A DNA stretch of 64,000 nt, from contig NC_087389.1 of NCBI RefSeq assembly GCF_963675165.1, positions 4,214,830-4,278,829 of the forward strand, written 5' to 3'. Below are positions 1-10,081 of the stretch, piece after piece; the stretch's first letter is position 1; the number at the start of each line of letters is the position of its first letter. Below the pieces are notes generated by a model. That model saw only the letters and a program-made list of their open reading frames with translations. It was not told the DNA's origin and did no database searches. This DNA comes from Halichondria panicea. Its lineage: Eukaryota > Porifera > Demospongiae > Suberitida > Halichondriidae. Both the position numbers and the translations under genes were made by a program.

Positions 1-2
1 CT

Positions 3-3000
3 GGACAGGCGCAGAAAGCCTATGCTGCAATGCCTACAGACGAAGCAATCGACTACGAAACAGTGAAAAAAACGATTTTGATACGATACGATATCACGAA
101 AGAAAGTTATCGACATCGATTCCGAACCGCAACACGAAAAACGGGCGAGAGCAGTCGAGAACTGGCTACTCGACTCAATGACCTGGCGAGCAAATGGCTG
201 CAGGAATGTAAAACCGTAGACGAAGTTCGAGATTTAATTGTAATGGAACAAGTGATCGATATGTTACCGTTGGAGGTACGGATTTTTGTCAAAGAAAGAC
301 AACCCGGCACGAGCGCTGAAGCAGCAAAACTTGCTGACGACTATTGGCAAGCGAGGAAACCATCACTCGGAAGACGAATGGGACCACAAGCTGGTCTAAA
401 ATTTTGCCATACATGTGGGAAGCAAGGACATCTGTCGAAAGACTGTAGAAACAAAACACCGGGGAAACCCGACTGGAAACCCCAAAACAGTGGAGTCAAG
501 AAAGACCTCAAAGACCTCAAAGACATAGAATGTTTTAATTGCCACAAGAAAGGCCACTACTCCTCGAACTGTCCCGAGCGAGCAGGAGCACTGTTCTGTA
601 CAGAGAGGCGAATAGATTACCAAGGACAATCGAATACAAAGAAAACAGAAGTCCAAGCCAAACCTAGTGTCGTAAAAACTGGCTCAGTTGAAGGAAAGAA
701 AGTGGATAATATCCTATTAGACACAGGATGCTCAAGAACTCTCATTCGAAAGGACCTAGTTCCTCAGCATAAGCTACTACACGGAGAAGTAGTTGCAATT
801 CGTTGTGCACACGGAGATACAGTACTGTACCCCCTAGCAGAAGTCGATTTGGAGGTGGAGGGATACCTAATTCATGTGGAAGCAGCCATCTCGGATACAC
901 TCCCTATGCCCGTACTCCTGGGCACAGATGTACCCGAACTCACGGCGATACTTAGAGGTGATCCAACCACGAAGAAAGTGGTGCCTCAGCAGGCATTGGC
1001 CGTGGTGACGAGAGCAAGTGCCATAAAGCAGCGAGAAGAAGAGGAAATGACTGCCCAAAAAGAAAAAGAGTCGGGCGCCCATTCAAAAACACTTGGAGTT
1101 GAGATGCAATTGCCAGTCAAGGAAACTGTAGACAGCGAGAGTGAGTCAGAAGTACAAAACTTGGAAATTATTGACAACGAGAACTTAAGTGACGTGCCCT
1201 TTCAAGATTTGGAGGATGAACTGTTTATCCCAAGTCGAAACAGAGAGACGCTCACAAGAAAGGAGAAACGCCAACAGCGAGCAAAACATTTCGAAAAATG
1301 CAAAAATATGCAGTCGGAATTGCACCCATTGGACATTTCACTTTCTAAATTCAAAGAATTGCAGCAAAAGGATGATACCTTAAAACAGTGTGTCGAGGCA
1401 GCTGAAGGCAGCCCATCAACAGCAGGGGTAGGGTTCTATCAAAATGATGGCCTACTCTATCGCAGGTGGATACCCCCCAAACAAGGGGCGGACGGAGTGG
1501 AAGTGGAGCAACTGGTACTCCCAAGGCATTGCCGAGAAGAAGTACTGAAATTGGCCCACAGCGTACCTTTAGCAGGCCACATGGGCAAAGAGAAGACTGC
1601 AAGGAGAATTCTGCAACGATTTTACTGGCCTACCTTATATCAAGATGTAGCCAAGTACTGCAAAGGATGTCTCACATGCCAAAAATCTACACAAAGCAGA
1701 ACCAAACGAGCACCGCTCATCCCACTCCCAACTATTCAGGAGCCCTTCAAGAGAATAGCGATGGACATTGTTGGTCCACTCCCAAGAAGCAATTCGGGCA
1801 AACGCTATATTCTGGTTATATGTGATTACGCGACCCGATACCCTGAGGCTATACCACTCAAAAGCATCGATGCCCCACACATAGCCGAACAGCTGATGAC
1901 ACTGTTCTCACGAGTTGGAATACCAGAGGAAATACTGACTGACCAAGGAAGTAATTTTACTTCAACACTTCTAACGGAGATTTATCGGATGCTCCATGTA
2001 CACCCCATTCGTACCACACCATACCATCCCCAAACTGATGGCCTAGTAGAAAGATTTAATCAAACTTTGAAAAGAATGCTCAGAAAGGCAACAAAGGATG
2101 AAGGAAAAGACTGGGACAAAGTAATCCCATATTTACTATTTGCATATCGTGAAGTACCACAATCGTCCACAGGCTTTTCTCCATTCGAGCTACTGTATGG
2201 CCGAAGTGTTCGCGGACCACTCGATATCGTCCGAGAAGCTTGGCAGACTGACAAATGCGATAGTGTGAGCATAATCTCCTACATCATGAAGATGCGAGAT
2301 CGACTCGAACGAGCGACACAAGTGGTAAAAGTGAATCTGGATATAGCAAAACAGATTCAAAAGACGTGGTATGACCAAAATTCCCGACAAAGAGAATTCC
2401 ACCAAGGGGATCAAGTATTAGTACTATTGCCAACATCTAGCAACAAGTTGCTCGCCCAATGGCAAGGACCGTATGAAGTGGTCAAACCAATTGGCAAGGT
2501 GGACTACCTGATCCACATGTACGATCGACGGAAAAAAAGAAGAATATTTCACGTTAACATGTTGAAACAGTGGTATGTACCCACCAATACTGGCTATATA
2601 GCAGAAGAAATTGAAGCTGATTATGTGGATGAAGATATACCTACGTGGACAGACGATAACAGTACCCAAATACCGATTGACAAGCGGGTTGACACCCCTC
2701 AGAGAGCCCAATTGCAGAGTCTACTGGACAAATACCAAGATGTATTCAAAAACCAACCAGGACGCACTTCGTTAACGGAACACAGAATAATCACTGGAGA
2801 TGCTCGTCCCATTCGTTTACCACCTTACAGGATACCACATGCTCACAGAGATGCAGTCAGAGAAGAAATTGGCGAGATGCTCGAGCAAGGTATCATAGAA
2901 CCATCCTCAAGTGCTTATGGTTCCCCAATTGTGTTGGTGACCAAAAAAGACAAATCGCTAAGAATTTGTGTGGACTATCGGAAACTCAATTGTCAATCAC

Positions 3001-4076
3001 AAGCCGATGCCTATCCCATGCCCAGGATAGATGATCTAATTGACGGACTTGGACGGTCACACTATATCTCAACTCTGGACCTCACTAAAGGTTACTGGCA
3101 AGTACCTGTCGCTGTTGAAGATCGACCCAAAACGGCTTTTGTCACACCGTTTGGTTTGTTTCAATTCAAGGTGATGCCATTTGGACTACAAGGTGCCCCA
3201 GCGACTTTCCAAAGATTGATGGATCGTGTGATAGCTGGTCTCAGTGATTTCACAGCAACTTATCTTGATGATGTGATAATATTCAGCGAAACGTGGGAGA
3301 AGCACCTGGAACACGTTCGAACTACTCTCCAACGACTCAGGAAAGCAGGATTAACAGTCAAAGCAAAGAAGTCACAGTTTGGAGCAAAGTACTGTACGTA
3401 CCTCGGACATATAGTAGGTGGTGGAGTGGTCCAGCCAGGCTCAACAAAAGTACAAGCAGTACGAGAATTCCCAGTACCAGTTACTAAGAAGCAGGTCCGA
3501 ACCTTTCTGGGACTATCGGGTTACTACAGGCGTTTTATCCCTCAGTATGCCGATATAGCTTCACCTTTGACCGATTTGACAAGGAAGGCTGCACCCAGCG
3601 ACGTTATCTGGACTGACACTTGTGAGCAAGCTTTCCAAAAGCTAAAGACTCTGTTGTCAACCTCACCGATCCTTGCAAGCCCAGATTTTACTCAACAGTT
3701 TATTTTGCAAACAGATGCTTCGGACAGGGGAATTGGCGCAGTACTCAGCCAGCTAGATGGAACTGGAATGGATCGCCCAGTGGCATACTATAGCAAGAAA
3801 CTCTTACCTCGTGAAGAACGGTACTCAGTGATCGAAAAAGAATGCCTGGCAATTAAAGCAGGAGTAGCCGCATTCCAAGTGTACTTACTTGGCCGACCAT
3901 TTACAATACAAACCGATCATCGCGCTCTCATGTGGTTGAATCAGCTGAAAGATAAGAACTCAAGACTCACACGATGGAGCTTGTCTCTACAGCCCTACAG
4001 ATTTGAAGTAGTGCATCGAAAGGGAGTCGACAACAGTAATGCAGATGCACTGTCTCGTGCGCCAAACCCTATTTGA
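3..4076 (+). CDS. Ty3/gypsy-type Gag-Pol polyprotein, integrase before RT (5' end outside window)
   Basis: This is one open frame encoding retrotransposon Gag and Pol. It is open from base 3, and the first Met is at 30, so the true start lies upstream. Residues below count from that Met. A SCAN-like capsid region covers about 20-105 (KWLQ, DLIVMEQ, MLP). Two CCHC zinc knuckles lie near 126 and 167. An aspartic protease motif (LLDTGCS) is near 229. An HHCC zinc finger (about 509-555) and DDE integrase core follow, with LTDQGSNF near 637 and TDGLVERFNQ after it. A GPY/F-type module (WQGPYEVV) comes next. Reverse transcriptase (YLDDV near 1078) and RNase H (QTDASD near 1227) come last. Integrase upstream of RT is the Gmr1 arrangement, not the usual gypsy order. 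There is no internal stop, so the copy looks young. A downstream LTR supports an LTR element. Confidence 0.93.
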   Translation, partial: GQAQKAYAAMPTDEAIDYETVKKTILIRYDITKESYRHRFRTATRKTGESSRELATRLNDLASKWLQECKTVDEVRDLIVMEQVIDMLPLEVRIFVKERQPGTSAEAAKLADDYWQARKPSLGRRMGPQAGLKFCHTCGKQGHLSKDCRNKTPGKPDWKPQNSGVKKDLKDLKDIECFNCHKKGHYSSNCPERAGALFCTERRIDYQGQSNTKKTEVQAKPSVVKTGSVEGKKVDNILLDTGCSRTLIRKDLVPQHKLLHGEVVAIRCAHGDTVLYPLAEVDLEVEGYLIHVEAAISDTLPMPVLLGTDVPELTAILRGDPTTKKVVPQQALAVVTRASAIKQREEEEMTAQKEKESGAHSKTLGVEMQLPVKETVDSESESEVQNLEIIDNENLSDVPFQDLEDELFIPSRNRETLTRKEKRQQRAKHFEKCKNMQSELHPLDISLSKFKELQQKDDTLKQCVEAAEGSPSTAGVGFYQNDGLLYRRWIPPKQGADGVEVEQLVLPRHCREEVLKLAHSVPLAGHMGKEKTARRILQRFYWPTLYQDVAKYCKGCLTCQKSTQSRTKRAPLIPLPTIQEPFKRIAMDIVGPLPRSNSGKRYILVICDYATRYPEAIPLKSIDAPHIAEQLMTLFSRVGIPEEILTDQGSNFTSTLLTEIYRMLHVHPIRTTPYHPQTDGLVERFNQTLKRMLRKATKDEGKDWDKVIPYLLFAYREVPQSSTGFSPFELLYGRSVRGPLDIVREAWQTDKCDSVSIISYIMKMRDRLERATQVVKVNLDIAKQIQKTWYDQNSRQREFHQGDQVLVLLPTSSNKLLAQWQGPYEVVKPIGKVDYLIHMYDRRKKRRIFHVNMLKQWYVPTNTGYIAEEIEADYVDEDIPTWTDDNSTQIPIDKRVDTPQRAQLQSLLDKYQDVFKNQPGRTSLTEHRIITGDARPIRLPPYRIPHAHRDAVREEIGEMLEQGIIEPSSSAYGSPIVLVTKKDKSLRICVDYRKLNCQSQADAYPMPRIDDLIDGLGRSHYISTLDLTKGYWQVPVAVEDRPKTAFVTPFGLFQFKVMPFGLQGAPATFQRLMDRVIAGLSDFTATYLDDVIIFSETWEKHLEHVRTTLQRLRKAGLTVKAKKSQFGAKYCTYLGHIVGGGVVQPGSTKVQAVREFPVPVTKKQVRTFLGLSGYYRRFIPQYADIASPLTDLTRKAAPSDVIWTDTCEQAFQKLKTLLSTSPILASPDFTQQFILQTDASDRGIGAVLSQLDGTGMDRPVAYYSKKLLPREERYSVIEKECLAIKAGVAAFQVYLLGRPFTIQTDHRALMWLNQLKDKNSRLTRWSLSLQPYRFEVVHRKGVDNSNADALSRAPNPI

Positions 4077-4099
4077 CGCTGGAGAACGGTGGAGGAATG

Positions 4100-4409
4100 T
4101 GATGGACTAATGAGAAAAAAATCTGATTTTAAGTATGTACAGATGTAATGGAATGTACAGATATAATGGAATGTACATATCTATATTTATAGACTCTATT
4201 TTTAGACTGTGGATCTCAGATAAGTCTGAGTCACATGTGTTTTTTTGTCAGTTCTCTCAATTTATTGATTTTATTAAAATGATCATGAGAGTTCTCAACC
4301 GATAGACACTTAAAATATAGGCTGTTGCTAGTCTAGCCTATCAGTCTATCACAGATACTCAAGGCTATAGAGTGCTGTATCGGTTGGTTGTTAGTCGAAC
4401 CCCCCATCA
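4100..4409 (+). mobile_element. 3' long terminal repeat of the gypsy/Gmr1-like element
   Basis: A purine-rich tract (4081-4097) follows the stop codon of the polyprotein and would serve as the plus-strand primer. The next sequence begins TGATGG at 4100, and a matching CCATCA ends at 4409, giving a 6-bp terminal inverted repeat about 310 bp apart. Inside are 18-bp near-repeats (TGTACAGATGTAATGGAA type, about 4136-4175), a TATA-like stretch near 4190 and an AT-rich region with poly(A)-like words near 4270. The 5' LTR is outside the window, so identity between the LTRs cannot be tested. The start could also be 4098 (TGTGATGG). Confidence 0.7.
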
Positions 4410-5466
4410 TTGATACGCTATTAAACCCTCCTCAAATGTCGTGTGCTATTACCTTTAATTGCTATCATATTCTTGTGTAGATTTCAAAGGCCCCTACAAA
4501 TATTTGAAGGAACATACGTAACTCACTCTACTGTATAATCTGCCAGCCCATTCCATGTGTCTAGACAGTGTACAGATAAATAATAATAAAACGTATAATT
4601 ATACGATATCTTTCTGTGTGGTAGGTGCATTTACTTAATTACACTCAATTAATAATTACACTCAATTAACACTAGTGATTAGCGTGGTGTTGTGTCACTG
4701 GAAACACAATCTTACCAACTATATGTGATGGTGTTTGCTCAGTCTTATGCCTAATAGCTTGTGGGTGGGTGTGTGTTTGGTAGAGGTCATTAGTTCCTCT
4801 ACACCAGCCAAGAATAACATTTGTAAGAAACATTTGTAAGAAATATGGCCCTATCCGTATTGTATAGTGTGATGGTGTTTGCTCAGTCTTATGCCTAATA
4901 GCTTGTGGGTGGGTGGGTGTGTGTGTGTTTGGTAGATGGTCATTAGTTCCTCTACACCAGCCAAGAATAACATTTGTAAAGAAACAATCTGTATTGCTGA
5001 AACAACTGATACAATGTGTGTAACAATTAACGGTGAAACTTTGCAAAAACTTTTGCCTGCATAAGGATGTACAGTAGTGGCTTTTCCATATTAGTAGAAT
5101 GTTCTTGTGTGTGAAATAGGAAAGAGAATCAATCCCACATTTTCAGAAGTGCTCATTTGATAGCCACACATCCGAGCCCAACACAAATACACGTATCATA
5201 CTGATTAAAACTGCCTGTATGGAATGATGTGTCCATTGTTAGTCAATACCAATGTTGGGAAAAATAGAAAGTGTTTTCTTCTGTCTGTCGGTGTGTAATA
5301 TACTCATAGATCGATGTGTATATACTCATAGATTGCAATCAATAGTATACAATACATGCAGGGTAGGTCTATATTGAGTGACTTGCAGTGCATATTACAT
5401 ATTGTCCCCATTCTTGCCTTAATTATTTGTAACTCCTCACAATGAAACCCCCCCTCTTCTCCACAG
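4410..5466. other. Intergenic or intronic DNA upstream of the phosducin-like exons
   Basis: I see no coding exon here on either strand. The stretch is AT-rich, with palindromic words (TAATTATACG, ATTAATAATTA) and the direct repeat listed separately. The missing first exon of the phosducin-like gene could be hidden here, but no acidic YYYSS-type N-terminal exon of the family was found. Confidence 0.5.
4722..4985. repeat. Two-copy direct repeat of about 115 bp
   Basis: The stretch at about 4722-4832 recurs at about 4868-4980. Both copies carry GTGATGGTGTTTGCTCAG, a GT-rich middle (GGTGGGTGTGTG) and CACCAGCCAAGAATAACATT. They differ by a few bases and by the length of the GT run. The spanning minus-strand frame is repeat-derived and shows no protein features. 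Confidence 0.8.
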
Positions 5467-7088
5467 ACGGGCCCCAAGGGCGTACTCACCGACTACTACC
5501 GCACTCAACAGTCAGAGCGCCGGAAGGAGATTCTGGCAAAGAATAAGAGACAAGAAATCATTGAGAAACATTCGGCAACTGTCATGAGTCATGTGAGTGT
5601 GGGCAGGTCATGTAATGTGTATATAGTGTATAATAATAATGTTAGGGATAATTTTATCTCTGGCCCCACACGTATGTTATGTATACATGTGTCCTGTATC
5701 GTCTATCGTTCCTCTTTGTTTTGTTTATTCACCTCCTCGGTATATTGTCACCCACAGCTGTGTGGGCTCACCACTGATGTACACACAAAACCGTTCACCT
5801 TTTATAACTTCATTGTAGTGTTCATGAGCATCTCGCTTCCTACGTGCCTATCATTGTACACCTCCACCACCCCACACACACACCCACACCCCCACCCACA
5901 CCCACACACAGTCTGAGGAGACTGCCCTGAAACAGGGAGAGAGTGAAGAGAGAGCCATGACTAACTTGGCGATGGCATTGGAAGGTGGTGCTCTACATGA
6001 GGACCCGTTCCTGCAAGATTACCGAGCCAAGAGAATGGAACAGATGAAAAATGAGGTCAAAAAAGGTGGAAGAAGGTTAGTGTTCTTTGGTGCCAGAACA
6101 AGACATACCGTAGGAACGTATTGATGTTTATGAATGAGATATTGCAGTGCTCTAAATATGATACTGTTCAAATGCAAGCCTATTTGTGTACACAATAAAT
6201 TGAGGTCATAGCAATGACTTCTGTAACTAGGGCACTTAACTCTAGGTGGTCATGCCGACATATGCTGTACACAGTATCACACACCCACACACACACGCCC
6301 ACTCACACATTCTCACTCACAGGCAACGATTCGGCAACCTGGTCGAAGTGAGAGGTGACAAATACGACCACTACATTGAGAACTCTCCACCTCAAACTTT
6401 TGTCATCATGCACATCTACGATGAGGTACATACACATACACGTCTGCTAAATGTACCTGCAGTGAAACTGTCTATTGTGGTCACCCTGTAAAGCTTATAA
6501 TGGACCCCAAAGTCTTCATAGCACGTGCTTCAATCTGATCATCTCTATAAATTATACAAATTGACAGGTTTTACCATACACCCAAGATTCAACTACATAC
6601 TTAGCAACACATACTAATTAGTAAAGAGGAAGCTTGCCTAATGCAGCCACTGTACATGTAGGTTTGCTAAGGGTGACTGCATGCGTAGACAGGTTTCACT
6701 GTATGTTGAACTTGATTGAGGAAGAAGTGATATTAAACTAGAGGTTGGATTTTCCAATCATTATGGCCATCATTATAATTATACATCGCTGTTGTTAAAG
6801 GAACCTTAACCCTGAAATACGTGTCTAGCGCAGGTGTAGAACTTTACATGTACCCATGTACTACTCCTGATAATTATGTTTGTGCTTTCTAGTTTGTGTC
6901 AGTGTGCTTGTACCTGAACCAGCGACTTACTCAGATGGCAAAGCTCTATCCTACAGTGAGTTCACACATTAAGTTGCTACACATTGAACCCGTAATGTGT
7001 ATGGACTCCTGAAAGACACATTTAGCACCTGTGTGTGTGTCGTGTGTGTGTGTGTGTGTGCGTGTGTGTGTGCGTGTGTGCGTGTGTG

Positions 7089-7120
<32 letters not shown>

Positions 7121-8451
7121 TGCTAGCATTGAGTTGAGACGTTATGAATGTGTTACTTGTCAAACCACCTCACTTGTTTGTAATCATTTCAGGCTCGATT
7201 TTGCCGGGTTCAAGCAGGACAGGTCGGAGTCAGTCCTGCATTTGTAAGTATTTTATGTGACAATTATATGTACAGCTGTATGCTAGTACTTGTACATGTA
7301 AGTGAAATCATTACGCCAAACTACGTAGCATGTACGATCTGTAATGTATGCATGTGTTCTGTCTAGTGAATTTACCTCCTCCTCCCACACACACCCTGAC
7401 AGATCAGCAAAGGACTGCCTGCTCTGCTGGTGTACAGAGGAGGTGATCTGGTGGGCAACCTCCTCCGAATAACTGATCAACTTGGAGAAGGCTACTCCAA
7501 TGAAGATTTGGAAGCATTTTTGCACGAGTATGTCTTTATGTTCTTGCTCATAATTATTTCTATACTGTGCAACCGTTAATGTAATGATCCTTTACCAACC
7601 ATTGGCAGTGTGTACCCAGAGGATGTCGGACACCACTTGACCTTTCTAAATTTTAAAAGGCCATAATTAGCAGAAAGGTCAAGTGGTGTCTGTCCTCTGG
7701 TGTGTACCCAGGGGGCCGGACAAGGGTAAATCGTTACATGAATTCTTAGCGTCATTCCAAACTTCTCCAATAGAGCCAATTTTGGGTTTAAGTGACTGAA
7801 AATCGGCCTACATGTAGGAAGGAGCTAGGCTTTGCAAATCGTTGCACCACAGTTGAAGCTATCCTTGAGATTGTAAGCAGTTCCGATAGGTTTGTGAGCT
7901 ACTAGTAGTTATACAGACTGGATGTCTATAGCTAAGAGAGATTCTACTGTCTATGACTCTCATCAGTTTGTAGCGTCACAATTAAAACAAGCAGGCTGGG
8001 CGAGGCAAGCTGCTTTCAATATAATACTGGGAAGCTACACTCCTATTTTCTGTCTTCTCTGAATAATTAGTAACGAGTAATGTAGACAAATTTCCTCAGT
8101 AATATTAATAATTATGTGTGCTCTGGTTGTGTATCTATACTGTATATACAACTGTTAATGTAATGATGGTTTAACAAGAGGAGGATAGTCAGGGTCAATT
8201 AAAATCTGCTTCCAGAGGACTTCCAATCGTCTAATTCTTCCTTTGGTACCTCCAATCCTATTGTGGGTGAACAAACCCTATATAGCTGTGATACTCACTT
8301 CATATACATGCACTAAACAACTTACATCAACCGTGTTTTCCGCAGGAAAAATTGCCTCCCCCCTGAGTCGGAGAAAGAAGAAGGAGCTCTACTGCCAAAG
8401 AACATTCTAGGAATATCGAAGAAACGACTCTCTAGCTCTGACTCGGACTAG
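5467..8451 (+). CDS. PDCL: Phosducin-like protein (thioredoxin-fold G-beta-gamma/CCT regulator), first exon missing
   Basis: Seven exons give 245 residues: 5467-5592, 5912-6075, 6323-6425, 6893-6955, 7193-7243, 7403-7527 and 8346-8451 (stop TAG at 8449). Together they are 738 nt, in frame throughout. The product follows the phosducin-like family from TGPKGV through the DPFLQDYRAKRM helix to the thioredoxin-like domain (VIMHIYDE, LPALLVYRGGDLVGNLLRITDQLG), and ends with an acidic SSSDSD tail. Family members bind G-protein beta-gamma and help the CCT chaperonin assemble it in the cytosol. Vertebrate PDCL is about 300 residues, so an N-terminal exon of roughly 50-60 residues is missing upstream, with an LTR retrotransposon in between. 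PDCL fits better than PDCL2/3 because of the conserved TGPKGV start and the spacing. Confidence 0.88.
7030..7123. repeat. (TG)n microsatellite with CGTG interruptions
   Basis: This is a TG/CG dinucleotide run in the intron between the fourth and fifth visible exons of the phosducin-like gene. The long C-V-C-V frames it generates are not genes. Confidence 0.9.
7617..7699. repeat. Inverted repeat in a phosducin-like intron
   Basis: The left arm (7617-7647, containing ACACCACTTGACCTTTCT) pairs with the right arm (7672-7699, AGAAAGGTCAAGTGGTGT). The loop is about 24 bases. The flanks also share GTGTACCCAG in direct orientation (7610 and 7703). This looks like a small foldback element or a partly duplicated, inverted segment. 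Confidence 0.75.
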
Positions 8452-8699
8452 CTAGCAATTTTTAGCCGTTTATGTTCGTGCTCGTCTGCTCAGTCCACCA
8501 CTGTAATCTGTAGTCTCACAAACGAAAATTTCTTCTATACAATCCCTTAATTTATTGATAGTGTCACTCCGTGTGTGTGTGTTGCAATTCATTTTATGGT
8601 GGAACTTTTTGTGTTGAGAACATGGAAATAACGAATCTTACATAATAAGATTGATATACATAATATGGCGAGAAGTGCATAATTATGGTTATCATGGGT

Positions 8700-9535
8700 A
8701 TATGTAGGATACATATAAACATACGGTCAGCTACGGTGGAAAACCCACGTACTCTCGTTGAATGCACGAGCACCTCTGATCTTGCCAGTGTATGTATATA
8801 GTAGAAAATCAATCCATATAGCCATGAAACCTTTAAAAACAGACAGTGCACGTGTGACTGTACTCACACCACCCTTTGGAAAACTGTCCATTCCAAATGT
8901 AATGAACAATAATCGATGTGTCTTCCTTGCGAAGTATCTTCAGCTGTTAAAGTGACCTTCCTCTTGATATTGAGTGCCATATAGAATCCGTTCGAATGTG
9001 AACATTTCCATATATACTTTTCTGAACTTCGTTCACCTTTCCTAACACAAGCTGAAAAAATATCGTAACAAGTTCACCTTCTGCATGTCTGAGAAAAAGT
9101 AGCGATGAAAGCCTGCATGGAGAGGATCTAGGGATATGGCCGTGTTCATCTACATCGAAGAGCTGTGTCCAATTCAAGCCGTATCTCAATTTCGCCTTCA
9201 AGCATGGAGTTAGAATCATAATTATTGTCACTGTCTCGTTATTTTGAGGCATGAAAAAACCATCGTATATAGCTTGCACTCAAACATATGGGCTCCTGAA
9301 TTTTTTGTTCCCATCGGATATGCTCATGCACATCTGTCTTCCCTCCTGAAATGTTCCTACCGTTTAGTATAAGATTCAATGCGACACTTGAATCAATGCT
9401 CATATCATGTCGTATACTGAACTTGAAGTTGGTGGTTCCAATATTAAAGTTCTTGTTGCAACAATGAACACTATATAGTATTCCGATAAGAAAGATCGAT
9501 CTCCTTCTGTGCAAGTACCCAGACATCATGCAGAT
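8700..9535 (-). pseudogene. Fucosyltransferase-like copy A, decayed
   Basis: This is a relic of the gene family intact at 10082-11704. The N-terminal part (about 9239-9535) keeps the signal-anchor and the MSIDSS motif. The C-terminal part (about 8700-8990) keeps the ATWIDF-like, LVHS and GFST blocks. The middle is mostly gone: around 9180 the sequence passes from the region before the HIRTG block straight to the TPCLKA region, a loss of about 200 codons. Frameshifts break the rest. It is the most diverged copy of the array. Confidence 0.8.
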
Positions 9536-10081
9536 CATTGTTCTTCAGAACAGACATATACATTTATATACATTTGCATAGACACACTCACTATCATTAT
9601 AAGTATAAATCTGCATGATGTATATAATTATGTAGTTCCTATATAGCTAGCAACTCAGACTTGTCAGCATAATTAATTTTAAAGTAACGTTAACTATCAG
9701 AAGCCATGCATGCAAGCTTCTGAATGTGTGGTGCAGGTTATACACTGGTACATGTAAAAGCAATGCAGCACAGAAACCAAGAATGTCATAATAATTATGG
9801 AAATATGGATAGTGCAGATGACTGTTTCAAGTTGTTCTTCATGCAGGGGCATTGTGCAGGCCACTTTTTTATTGCATCCTTTTAGTCTACATGAGTGTCA
9901 TTATACGCCCTTTTTATACTCTGAAATAGCTGTGATCCTCACCTCGTTAATCACATAGAAACAACGATACCTATATAAAGCACGACAATTAAGACTACAA
10001 TTCATAACGTAAAAAATAACACAGGTATAATGAAATATAGATGCATGGATTGCATGATTTGTTATCAGTTATACGTCACCG

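Noticed and set aside
4672-5046. 124-codon minus-strand frame with repeated THPQAIRHKTEQTPSH
   Set aside because: It is the translation of the two-copy direct repeat, with no features of a real protein.
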